Positions 54,323-62,763 of a stretch of 64,000 nucleotides of DNA are shown here, one piece after another. Both the position numbers and the translations under genes were made by a program. Within the stretch, counting starts at the first letter, position 1. Every line of letters starts with the position of its first letter. The notes under the pieces were generated by a model, which did not search any database, was not told where the DNA came from, and worked only from the letters and a program-made list of their open reading frames with translations. The DNA is from CAVQFC01 sp036497895 (GTDB lineage Bacteria; Acidobacteriota; Vicinamibacteria; Vicinamibacterales; CAVVIG01), in assembly GCA_036497895.1 (NCBI GenBank), contig DASXIR010000017.1, positions 7,781 to 71,780 on the forward strand, given 5' to 3'.

Positions 54323-56758
54323 CTAGTCGCCGCGGAGCGCGACCATCGGATCGACGCGCGTCGCCCGCCGCGCCGGAATGTAGCTGGCGAGCAGCGCCAC
54401 GCCGAGCAGTCCGGCCGCGACTGCGGCGAGCGTGATCGGGTCGGTCGCGCTCACCTCGAACAGCAGACCTCGGATCAGACGGCCGGAGCCGATCGCCAGC
54501 GCCGAGCCGAGCACGATTCCCGTGACGGCCAGCCGCCCGCCGTCGCTGAGCACCATCCGCATCACGTCCCCGGGCTGAGCGCCGATCGCCATCCGTACGC
54601 CGATCTCGTGTCCGCGCTGCGTGACCGAGTACGCCACCACGCCGTAAATGCCGATCGTCGCCAGTGCGAGAGCCAGGCCGCCGAGCAGCGCAAACAGCAG
54701 CAGGTTGAGCCGCCGATCCGAAGTGGAGTCGGCCATGACCTGCTCGAGCGTCGTCACATCGGAGATTCCGAGATCGGGATCTACCGCGTGAATGGCCGCC
54801 CGCGCCTCGCCAACCGCCGCGCGCGGGTCGTGGTCCGTGCGGACGACCCATGTCATCGTGGAAACGGCGGGGTCGGCGGCGCCACCGTAGCGGAACTGCG
54901 CATGCGGTCGGTACATCTCCGGACGCGGCAATGCGTCGAGCCCTCGATGATGCACGTCCTCGACTACGCCGACCACAGTGATCCAGTTCGTGTTGCCGCC
55001 CATCGTCATTCGCCGGCCGACCGCGTTTTCGCCGGGCCAGAACTTCCCGGCCATGGTTTCGTTGACGATGATCACCGGCAACGTGTCGGCCCGATCGGCG
55101 CCGGTGAACACGCGTCCGCTCCGAAGCGGCGTGCCGATTGCCTCGAAGTAGCCAGGCGTGACCACTTGCCAGTCGGCCGCCAGACCGTTCGTGCCGTTGA
55201 CTGGCCGTCCCTCAATGCGAACACCCCAGTCGCCGCGGGTGCTGGCGAGCGGCAATCCCGTGACAGCGCCCGCGGCTTTCACACCTGCCGATTCGCGTAA
55301 GCGCCGTTCGACGTCGGTGTAGGCGAGCACCATCGCCGTCGAGTTCGCATAGGTGGCGTTCGGCAGTGACGTCCTCAGCGTCAGCGCGTGAGCCGGATTG
55401 AAGCCGGCGTTCACGTCGAGCAGGTGCGCAAAGCTGCGCGCGAGCAGCATCGCCGCCGCCACCAGGACGACGGAAGCCGCCATCTCGCAAACCACCAGCG
55501 CGCGTCGCAACCATCCGCCGGCGACGTGTGAATCGCGACCGCCTTCTTTGAGCACCGGTTGCAAATCGGCGCGTGCGGCCTGCAGCGCCGGAACGATGCC
55601 GAAGACAATGCCGGTCACAACCGAGACGACTGCCGTGAACGCCAGCACGCGGCCATCAATCGCGACGTCGTGAAGCCGCGGAATTTTCAGCGGATCGAGC
55701 CCCACCAGGCCGCGCGTCAGCGCATAGGCCAGGGCGATTCCCGCGGCGCCGCCGATTCCTGACAGCACCAGCGCCTCGGTCAGCAGTTGACGCACGATTC
55801 GGCCGCGTCCGGCGCCAAGGACGATCCGGATCGCGAGTTCCTTCTGACGTGCGTCCGATCGCGCCAGCAACAGGTTGGCCACGTTCGCGCAGGCAATCAA
55901 CAGGACTGCCCCCACTGCCAGCAACAACAGCAGCAACGCGGGCCGCACCTCGCCGAATACCTCGGTCGGCGCCGGCACCAGCGTCAGGCCGAACTCGTTG
56001 TCGTAAAAGTTGGGAAAGCGCGCATGGAACCCCTGCGTGATGGTATCGATCTCAGCCTGCGCCTTTGGCAGGCTGACGCCGGGCTTCAATCGACCGAGTG
56101 CGTTCAAGCCATGATTCCCGCGGCTCTGTGGGTCGGTCGGCCCGAGCGCGATCGGCACCCAGAGTTGCGTCGGCGTCCGGTTGCCGTAGTCGAGCGGCAG
56201 GAGCAACGCACCCGGGAGGACGCCCACGATTGTATAGCCGGCCGCGTCGAGCTGAATCGTGCGCCCGAGCACCTGTGGGTCGGATGCGAATCGGGTGCGC
56301 CACAGGCCTTCGCTGAGCATCGCCACGCGCTCGTGGCCCGGCTGATCTTCTTCAGTAGTGAACACCCGACCCGCGATCGGCGAGGCGCCGAGGGCGGCGA
56401 AGATTTCTGGCTGCACCTGAGCGGCCAGGACTCGCATCGCCTCGCCGCCGCCGGTCAGGTTGAATGACGTCGAGCTGAACGCCGCCACGTGTTCCAGCGA
56501 CTGCGCCTGTTGGTAGTCCTCGAGCTCGGCCTGCGATACCCAGGTCTTGGACCAGTTGATCCAGTGGCTCCACAACAGGACCACCCGATCGGGCTCGTGG
56601 TAAGGCAGTGGCCGGAGCAGGACGGCGTTGACGATCCCGAAGATGGCCGTGTTGGCGCCGATGCCGAGCGCCAGCGTCAGCAACGCGACCAGCGTGAAGC
56701 CCGGCTGCTTGGCCAGCGCGCGAATGGCGTACCGCAGATCGTTGCGGAATGTGAACAC
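54323..56758 (-). CDS. Orphan ABC-type permease of the acidobacterial ADOP type, second copy
   Basis: 811 residues, start GTG at 56758 with GGAGG close upstream. Same plan as the permease at 20201-22648: LRYAIRALAKQPGFT, MacB_PCD, an FtsX core, second periplasmic domain, FtsX core ending PARRATRVDPMVALR. The two are clearly related but diverged throughout. No ATP-binding subunit lies beside it. It may use a distant ATPase or act without one; the substrate is unknown. Confidence 0.9.
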   Translation of the reverse strand: MFTFRNDLRYAIRALAKQPGFTLVALLTLALGIGANTAIFGIVNAVLLRPLPYHEPDRVVLLWSHWINWSKTWVSQAELEDYQQAQSLEHVAAFSSTSFNLTGGGEAMRVLAAQVQPEIFAALGASPIAGRVFTTEEDQPGHERVAMLSEGLWRTRFASDPQVLGRTIQLDAAGYTIVGVLPGALLLPLDYGNRTPTQLWVPIALGPTDPQSRGNHGLNALGRLKPGVSLPKAQAEIDTITQGFHARFPNFYDNEFGLTLVPAPTEVFGEVRPALLLLLLAVGAVLLIACANVANLLLARSDARQKELAIRIVLGAGRGRIVRQLLTEALVLSGIGGAAGIALAYALTRGLVGLDPLKIPRLHDVAIDGRVLAFTAVVSVVTGIVFGIVPALQAARADLQPVLKEGGRDSHVAGGWLRRALVVCEMAASVVLVAAAMLLARSFAHLLDVNAGFNPAHALTLRTSLPNATYANSTAMVLAYTDVERRLRESAGVKAAGAVTGLPLASTRGDWGVRIEGRPVNGTNGLAADWQVVTPGYFEAIGTPLRSGRVFTGADRADTLPVIIVNETMAGKFWPGENAVGRRMTMGGNTNWITVVGVVEDVHHRGLDALPRPEMYRPHAQFRYGGAADPAVSTMTWVVRTDHDPRAAVGEARAAIHAVDPDLGISDVTTLEQVMADSTSDRRLNLLLFALLGGLALALATIGIYGVVAYSVTQRGHEIGVRMAIGAQPGDVMRMVLSDGGRLAVTGIVLGSALAIGSGRLIRGLLFEVSATDPITLAAVAAGLLGVALLASYIPARRATRVDPMVALRGD

Positions 56759-56816
56759 GCCGCCCTCCGGTAGCGGTTAGACGGCACCCGGAACCGTGGG
56801 GTTGTCGGCGCCTTGC

Positions 56817-57440
56817 TCAGCCCAACGAGAATGGCGGGTAGTCGTCAACAAGCAGCAGGAGGTACGCCTCGAGGCGGATCGACCACCTCAGTGCGCCGGC
56901 GCTGAAATGGTACAGGGCCGCGGGATACGAGCCGGCGATCACGATGGTGAACCACGCGAAGACTGTGGTCACCATCCAGGCCGCCACCACGAAGCCGAAC
57001 ACGATGAGGTTCGGGATGACGAGCAGAATCCTGAGGAAGACGGACAGCCGTCTTCGTGGCCCGGCCGGATCGACAACGCTGACGGCGACCGGATAGGCGA
57101 GATCTCCGAACGGCGGATATTGATCCTCGAGCAGCATGAGATAGGCAAGCGCGCGCCCGCGCCAGCGCAGGAAGAAAAGCGTGAACTGGCGGATGCCTGA
57201 CACGTGGTTGCCCGCGATCACGATCGTGAACCAGCTGACGATGGCCAGCAGGATCGCAATGGCGCCCAGGATGCCGGTTTCTCCGCCGAACGAGGTCCGG
57301 GATCCTCTTGACAGCACGCTGAAGCCGAGCCCGCCCACCAGGATGAAGTGAGGAATGGCCAGAATGATGCGGAACGCGGTGGTCAGGCGATTCCGATTCG
57401 CGATTCGCGGTTCCACAGTGACCGAAACGGGGTAGGCCAT
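56817..57440 (-). CDS. Tandem DUF4389 membrane protein
   Basis: 207 residues from the ATG at 57440. Two homologous halves are visible: RLTTAFRIILAIPHFILVGG ... AILLAIVSWFTIVIAG ... FTLFFLRWRGRALAYLMLLEDQYPPF, and RRLSVFLRILLVIPNLIVFGFV ... VFAWFTIVIAG ... FSAGALRWSIRLEAYLLLLVDDYPPF. This is the DUF4389 pattern (Pro-Pro-Phe after an acidic pair), duplicated. The function of the family is unknown; it is often next to lipid or envelope genes. A promoter with a TATGAT box lies just upstream and would give a leaderless transcript. Confidence 0.8.
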   Translation of the reverse strand: MAYPVSVTVEPRIANRNRLTTAFRIILAIPHFILVGGLGFSVLSRGSRTSFGGETGILGAIAILLAIVSWFTIVIAGNHVSGIRQFTLFFLRWRGRALAYLMLLEDQYPPFGDLAYPVAVSVVDPAGPRRRLSVFLRILLVIPNLIVFGFVVAAWMVTTVFAWFTIVIAGSYPAALYHFSAGALRWSIRLEAYLLLLVDDYPPFSLG

Positions 57441-57446
57441 CGGCAC

Positions 57447-57475
57447 ATCATAGGGAGAACGGTCCCGAAGTAAAA
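57447..57475 (-). promoter_or_regulatory. Promoter of the DUF4389 gene, probably leaderless
   Basis: On the minus strand TTTTAC (57475-57470), 17-nt spacer and TATGAT (57452-57447), six bases before the ATG at 57440. Confidence 0.5.
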
Positions 57476-57487
57476 GCCAAACGTGCG

Positions 57488-59449
57488 ATGATTCCCGGCA
57501 TGTGGTTGATGCTGGCGGCGCTGTTTGCGGCAATCTCCGGATTCGTGCACTCGGCAATGCCCGACATCGTCGAGCGCGGTACGCTCAGGTTGCACTACGT
57601 CCAGAAGCCTATCGGCTACGAACGTTACGAGGTTGCCAGGCACGGCGATGCGCTGGAGCTGACGTCGGATTTTGATTTCACCGATCGCGGCGGGCGCGTG
57701 CAGCTGGCATCGACACTTCGGACCGCGTCCGACTTCACTCCCATTCATTTCACCGCGAAGGGCAAGAGCTATCGCTTCGTGAACGTCGACTCGGAGGTGA
57801 CGGTTGACGGCAGCGATGCCGTGGTCCGCGCCGACGGCACCGAAGTGCGGGTGACATTGCCGCCGCAGTTCTACACGGTCGATGGCTACGCCCCCTTCGC
57901 CGCGCAGATGTTGATGCTGCGCTACTGGAAGCAACACGGCCAGCCGCACCTGCTGCAGACCGTGCCCGGGTTGCCGCAGAACGACGTCACCATCGAAGCC
58001 CGCGGACGTGAGTCGATTCGGGTCGGCGGCAACGCGCTGATGCTCGATCGCTATGTCATCGACGGCGTCGTCTGGGGCCGCGAAACGATCTGGCTGGATG
58101 AGCATGGCGCCATCGCCGCGGCGATCACGCGCGCCGGCGGCCTGAGCTTCGAGGCGGTACGCGAGGATCTCGAGCCCGCGCTGGTGTCGTTCGTCGAGCG
58201 CGCGACCCGTGATCGGCTCGCCGATCTGCAGAACCTGACCGAGCACACGCCGCTGCTGAGGAGCGGCACCTACGCCTTGAGCGGCGCCACGATCATCGAC
58301 GGTACCGGCCGGCCACCGATTCCGGACGGCGTCGTGATTATCCGCGACGGCAGGATCGCTGAGGTCGGACCGCGCGCGTCGGTGATGATCCCGGCCGACA
58401 TGACGACCGTGCCACTGACCGGCAAGACCTTGGTGCCCGGCCTGTGGGACATGCATACCCATTTCACGCAGGTCGAGTGGGCGCCGGTGTATCTCGCCGC
58501 CGGTGTCACCACCGTGCGCGACATGGGCAACGAGTTCGAGTTCATTACCGCGTTGCGCAAGTCGATTGAGTCGGGGTCATCGCTCGGACCGCGCATTCTG
58601 ATGGCCGGGTTGATCGACGGTCCCGGACCGAACGCGTTCGGCGTCTACTACGCCTCGACTCCTGAAGAAGGAAAACGCCTGGTCGCGAAGTATCACGACG
58701 CCGGATTCGAGCAGATCAAGATTTACAGCCTGGTCACACCGGCGATGGTCGAGGCGATCTGCGCCGAAGCCCACCGGCTCGGTATGACCGTCACCGGCCA
58801 CGTGCCCAACGGCATGACGATTGTCGAGGCTGCCGCCGCCGGCATGGATCACGTCGCGCACCTGCCGATCCGGGGCGAAGCAGGAACCGACGATGTCAAC
58901 AAGACGATCGCATTCCTGAAGGACCATCACACCGTAGTGGACCCCACGCAATCCTGGGGCGAGCTGCTGGGACACGCACTGGGCGCGCCGGTTGCCGCGT
59001 TTCAGCCCGGAATCGTCCGGATCCCGGCACCGCTCAACCGCATCTTCTCCAACGCGGGATCCGCCGGTATCGACGCCGCGACGGCGCGTTCCCGGGTCGA
59101 GCGTGGGCTCAGGATTGTGAAGGCGCTACACGACGCCGGCGTACCGGTCGTGGCCGGGACCGACGAAGGTGTGCCCGGTCACAGCGTCCACCGCGAGATC
59201 GAGTTGTATGTCGAAGCGGGCTTCACGCCGCTCGAAGCGATTCAAGCGGCGACGATCGTGCCGGCGCGCGCGATGAAGCTCGATCGCGAACTCGGCACCA
59301 TCGAGGCCGGCAAACGAGCGGATCTGGTTGTCCTCAACGCGAATCCGCTCGAGACCATCAAGAACATCCGCAGTGTCCGCTGGACGATCAGCGCGGGTCG
59401 CGTCTACGATTCCGCTGCACTGTGGAAGAGCGTGCGGTTCCAGCCATAG
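57488..59449 (+). CDS. Exported amidohydrolase with an N-terminal beta domain
   Basis: 653 residues. A signal peptide (MLAALFAAISGFVHS) leads to an unusual N-terminal beta-rich domain (about 30-255), then an amidohydrolase of the imidazolonepropionase-like group. The metal-binding HTH is in LWDMHTHFTQ, the bridging Lys is the family position in YDKIKIYSL-like HDAGFEQIKIY, the His ligands in TVTGHVPNG and DHVAHL, and the final Asp in VAGTDEGVPGH. It may hydrolyse peptides or cyclic amides outside the cytoplasm. The substrate is unknown, and it has no operon partner. Confidence 0.85.
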   Translation: MIPGMWLMLAALFAAISGFVHSAMPDIVERGTLRLHYVQKPIGYERYEVARHGDALELTSDFDFTDRGGRVQLASTLRTASDFTPIHFTAKGKSYRFVNVDSEVTVDGSDAVVRADGTEVRVTLPPQFYTVDGYAPFAAQMLMLRYWKQHGQPHLLQTVPGLPQNDVTIEARGRESIRVGGNALMLDRYVIDGVVWGRETIWLDEHGAIAAAITRAGGLSFEAVREDLEPALVSFVERATRDRLADLQNLTEHTPLLRSGTYALSGATIIDGTGRPPIPDGVVIIRDGRIAEVGPRASVMIPADMTTVPLTGKTLVPGLWDMHTHFTQVEWAPVYLAAGVTTVRDMGNEFEFITALRKSIESGSSLGPRILMAGLIDGPGPNAFGVYYASTPEEGKRLVAKYHDAGFEQIKIYSLVTPAMVEAICAEAHRLGMTVTGHVPNGMTIVEAAAAGMDHVAHLPIRGEAGTDDVNKTIAFLKDHHTVVDPTQSWGELLGHALGAPVAAFQPGIVRIPAPLNRIFSNAGSAGIDAATARSRVERGLRIVKALHDAGVPVVAGTDEGVPGHSVHREIELYVEAGFTPLEAIQAATIVPARAMKLDRELGTIEAGKRADLVVLNANPLETIKNIRSVRWTISAGRVYDSAALWKSVRFQP

Positions 59450-59504
59450 GGCAGCGCGTCGTTCCAATCCACATCGTGTCGCTCAGCCAAGGCTCCCGGT
59501 CGCG

Positions 59505-60344
59505 ATGACATCGCTGCACTATGCCGCGCTTGCCGCGATCACGTTTGGTGCCGCGTTCGTCAACGGTGCACTCGGCTACGGGTTTTCGTCGCTCACCGTC
59601 CCACTCGCGTTACTGTTTCTCAGTAACCGCACGCTGACTCCCGCGCTGGTGCTGCTCGAAGTCGTGCTCAACGCGTACGTGCTGTGGGTCAACCGTTCGG
59701 CGCTGCCACAGGTCCGGCGCCGCGTGCTGCCGGTGACGATCGGTCTCGCGCCTGGCGTCATCGTCGGCACCTTCATCGTGTCCACCGTGAGTCCGGACTG
59801 GCTGAAGTTCTGGACCTATGTGGCGCTGTTGCCATTGATCCTGATCCAGACCATCGGCTATCGCCGCCCGATCCGGGCGGAACGAGCCGCCGGCCTGCTG
59901 TTTGGCGGCGGCGTCGGCGTGCTCTACGCCGTGACCACGATTTCAGGGCCGCCACTGGCGGTGGCGCTGAATAACCAGGGTTTCTCGAAGCAGGAATTTC
60001 GCGCAGCTCTCGGACTTGTCAGGCTCGCCGAATCGACGATGACCGCGGTGGCGTATCTGGTTACCGGCTTGTTCATACGCGACAGCATCGCGCTGCTGCC
60101 CTGGATCGTTCCCAGTGTCGCGATCGGCGTGCCGCTGGGCACGCTCTCGATTCGTCACCTCGACGCGGAGACCTTCCGCCGCGTTTCGATGAGCTTCGAC
60201 GCGTGGATTGTCTCGTTCGGCGTATCGGTGTTGCTGCGGCAGTTGCACCTGGTTGACGGGAACGCTGCCTTCAGCGTGATGGCGATTGTGGTCGCAATCG
60301 ACGCGTGGCTGCTGCGCCGCTTCTTTCGTTCGCGCCCAGGCTAG
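59505..60344 (+). CDS. TauE/SafE-family sulfite/organosulfonate-type exporter
   Basis: 279 residues with seven to eight predicted membrane helices. The start is the ATG at 59505 (MTSLHYAALAAITFGAAFVNGALGYGFSSLTVPLALL), with the Asn-Gly/Gly-Tyr-Gly-Phe-Ser-Ser pattern of TauE in both the first and second halves (VTTISGPPLAVALNN). Such proteins transport sulfur-containing or other anions. The substrate is not predicted from the sequence. Its end overlaps the convergent MFS gene by 4 bp. Confidence 0.85.
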   Translation: MTSLHYAALAAITFGAAFVNGALGYGFSSLTVPLALLFLSNRTLTPALVLLEVVLNAYVLWVNRSALPQVRRRVLPVTIGLAPGVIVGTFIVSTVSPDWLKFWTYVALLPLILIQTIGYRRPIRAERAAGLLFGGGVGVLYAVTTISGPPLAVALNNQGFSKQEFRAALGLVRLAESTMTAVAYLVTGLFIRDSIALLPWIVPSVAIGVPLGTLSIRHLDAETFRRVSMSFDAWIVSFGVSVLLRQLHLVDGNAAFSVMAIVVAIDAWLLRRFFRSRPG

Positions 60345-61621
60345 CTGTCGGCCCTGAAATGCTGGCCGCGCGTTTCCGGCCCGAGCCAGATGAGGAGGCT
60401 GATGAGCGTGCCGGAGCCGGCGATACAAGCCGCCATTGCCGTGGCCAGCGGCAGCCCGCGATCCTGCAGCATGCCGACCAGCGTCGGCGTGAACGATCCG
60501 AGCCCGGCACCGACGTGATAGGCGAAGCCGGCACCGACCGCGCGGGCGACGGTGGGGAAGCGCTCCGCGAGGTAGCCGGGCACGACACCGAAGTTACCGG
60601 CACCGAAAAATCCCATCGCCAGCGCGCCGACGAGCAGAAGCACGCCGTTGTTCGTGAACACGAACAACGGGATGAACAGCACTCCGATCATCGTGGACAA
60701 GGTGGCCGATCCCCGTCGTCCGAGGCGCCCCTCGGACAGCCGTCCGAACGCCAGCGCGCCGGTGATGCCGCCGATGTTCAGCGCCGCCAGAAACGGCAGC
60801 GTCTGCCGGTGCATCTGGCCGATCAGCGTCGGATACCAGTAGGTGATGGAGTGATACATGAACAGGAACGCACCCATCAGCAGCGACGTGTGCACCGTCG
60901 TCCAGATCAGATCCGGTGCGAACAGCCGGGTCAGCGACAGCGAGTCGCGCCGGCGATGTTCCTTCAGATGACGTTGACGGTCGAGCCAGACCGGGCTCTC
61001 AGCGACGCTCCTCATCACGAAGAACACCAGCAGCGACGGCAGGATGCCGATCCACAGCATCACCCGCCAGCCCATGTTGCCTTGATTCACCAGCGGATAG
61101 CCGAACTGGAAGACCAGCGACGAGAGCAGGAATCCCATCGAGTAGCCGCCCTGCATCAGGCCCGATGCAGTGCCGCGCAGGTGCGGCGGCCAGTGCTCGA
61201 GCGTCAGCGGCATGCCTGCCGCCCACACGCCGCCCATGCCGATGCCGAACAGCGCGCGAATCGCGAACAGCATCCCGTACGACGTCGAGAAGCCTCCAAG
61301 GAACGAGAACAGCGAGTACCAGAGGATCGAAAACATCAGCGGACCCTTGCGGCCCCAGCGGTCCGCGGCCGTGCCCGCACCGATGCCCCCGGCGACGCGG
61401 AAGATCAAGGTGACCGTCCCGAGCGCGCCTGCGAGCGCTTTGTCCACTGTGAAGCTGCGCTGGATGTCGACCAGCAGGAAGGTCAGAATCGTGAAGTCGA
61501 ACCCGTCGAGCACCCAACCCAGATAGCAGCCGGCAAAGACTTTCCACTGTGTGCTCGTGACTTCGCGGTACCAGCCGGGGCGTGACGCCGTCGCCGGCCG
61601 ATCGAGGGATACCTGAGTCAC
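60341..61621 (-). CDS. MFS sugar-acid-type transporter, NanT-like
   Basis: 426 residues from GTG at 61621, with 12 predicted membrane helices. It is an MFS carrier: DGFDFTILTFLL in helix 1, the loop DRWGRKGPLM between helices 2 and 3, and the second-half motif GRLSEGRLGRRG. The pattern GIGMGGVWAAGMPLTLEHWPPHLRGTASGLMQGGYSMGFLL resembles sialic acid transporter NanT and the lactate-type subfamily. It lies 17 bp after a NagX-like gene, which itself overlaps a PIG-L deacetylase gene, so an amino-sugar substrate is possible. A TATTAT box lies eight bases before the start. Confidence 0.8.
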   Translation of the reverse strand: MTQVSLDRPATASRPGWYREVTSTQWKVFAGCYLGWVLDGFDFTILTFLLVDIQRSFTVDKALAGALGTVTLIFRVAGGIGAGTAADRWGRKGPLMFSILWYSLFSFLGGFSTSYGMLFAIRALFGIGMGGVWAAGMPLTLEHWPPHLRGTASGLMQGGYSMGFLLSSLVFQFGYPLVNQGNMGWRVMLWIGILPSLLVFFVMRSVAESPVWLDRQRHLKEHRRRDSLSLTRLFAPDLIWTTVHTSLLMGAFLFMYHSITYWYPTLIGQMHRQTLPFLAALNIGGITGALAFGRLSEGRLGRRGSATLSTMIGVLFIPLFVFTNNGVLLLVGALAMGFFGAGNFGVVPGYLAERFPTVARAVGAGFAYHVGAGLGSFTPTLVGMLQDRGLPLATAMAACIAGSGTLISLLIWLGPETRGQHFRADS

Positions 61622-61629
61622 TGAAACCG

Positions 61630-61635
61630 ATAATA
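61630..61635 (-). promoter_or_regulatory. Candidate leaderless -10 box of the MFS gene
   Basis: TATTAT on the minus strand, eight bases before the GTG. It lies in the 17-bp gap after the NagX-like stop. Confidence 0.35.
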
Positions 61636-61638
61636 CCT

Positions 61639-62763
61639 TCAGACGCTCAGGAACACCCGCCGCCGGTGCAACTCGTTGAGCACTACAGCCCACAGGACGA
61701 CGTAGACGACGGCATAGGCGAGTGACGCCGTCTCGGCGCTGACCGCCGGTCGTAACCACGCGACAAATGTGGCGCGATAGATGACGCCCTTGAACGACGC
61801 GCCCTGGCCGTTGGTCCAGCGCGTGAGCAGGCTGTCCAGGCCGACCGAGAGGAAGTACGCGGCGAGCGGATTCCGTCCGAATGCCTTGAACGGCGTCGAC
61901 CATCGTCGCCACCGTCGCACGTCCACCACCCAGTGCAGCAGCGCAAGCAGCTGGGCCCCGAATCCCGCGGAGAACAACGCGAACGAACTGGTCCAGAGGT
62001 TCTTGTTGAGCGGGAAGACGCGGCCCCACGCCAGACCGGCCAGCATCGCGGTCAGGCCGGCGAGCCAGAGCCACTGCGCCCGCCGTGGGCCCGGTTGGCT
62101 CAGCCAATCACCGGCAAAGACACCGACAAGCGCGGTCACGATCGCCGGAATCGTGCTCAACACGCCTTCTGGATCCCAAACCGGGTTGAGCATGTGATGC
62201 CCGAACACCACACGATCGAGATACGACGCGAGGTTGCCCGCCGGGGTCAGAACGCCGGCACCGATCCCGGGCACGGGGATCAACAGCATCGCCGCCCAGT
62301 AGCCGCCGAGCGCCGCGATCGCAAACGCCACCTGGCCGCGCAGCGAGACCCGCTCGGTCAGCCACGCGACCACCACATAGACGACGGCGATGCGCTGCAG
62401 GACGCCGGGAATCCTGAACGTTGCCCAACGCAGCGGTGGCGGAAGCTCGATGGCGTTGAGCACGAGGCCGAGCGCAAACAGGATCGCGGCGCGGCGAACG
62501 ACGTGGACGCTGGCGCGAACGGCCGCGGCATGGCGGCGCGCCAGCGCGAATGGCACCGCCGCCCCCATCGCGAACAGCAGGAACGGAAAGACCAGGTCGG
62601 TCGGCGTCCAGCCGTTCCAGGCCGCGTGGTCGAGCGGCGCGTAGACGTTGTTCCACGTCCCGGGGGTGCTGACCAGGATCATCGCGGCGATCGTCATGCC
62701 GCGAAACACGTCCAGCGAATCGAGCCGCGAACGCAGCGCCGGCGCGGTGTGGCTACTGATCAC
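61639..62763 (-). CDS. NagX/HGSNAT-like membrane N-acetyltransferase
   Basis: 374 residues if started at GTG 62763; a GTG at 62796 is also in frame. It has about ten membrane helices. RLDSLDVFRGMTIAAMILVSTPG is the signature opening of the heparan-alpha-glucosaminide N-acetyltransferase/NagX (DUF5009/DUF1624) family, with VFPFLLFAMGAAVPFAL and HHMLNPVWDPEGVLSTIPAIVTALVGVFAG. Relatives acetylate the amino group of glucosamine across a membrane from acetyl-CoA. The overlap with the PIG-L deacetylase gene (11 bp) and the MFS gene downstream suggest amino-sugar handling. Confidence 0.8.
   Translation of the reverse strand: MISSHTAPALRSRLDSLDVFRGMTIAAMILVSTPGTWNNVYAPLDHAAWNGWTPTDLVFPFLLFAMGAAVPFALARRHAAAVRASVHVVRRAAILFALGLVLNAIELPPPLRWATFRIPGVLQRIAVVYVVVAWLTERVSLRGQVAFAIAALGGYWAAMLLIPVPGIGAGVLTPAGNLASYLDRVVFGHHMLNPVWDPEGVLSTIPAIVTALVGVFAGDWLSQPGPRRAQWLWLAGLTAMLAGLAWGRVFPLNKNLWTSSFALFSAGFGAQLLALLHWVVDVRRWRRWSTPFKAFGRNPLAAYFLSVGLDSLLTRWTNGQGASFKGVIYRATFVAWLRPAVSAETASLAYAVVYVVLWAVVLNELHRRRVFLSV

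Noticed and set aside
62753..62763. Frameshift between the PIG-L and NagX-like genes
   Set aside because: Both have complete domains and the overlap is an ordinary stop/start overlap.
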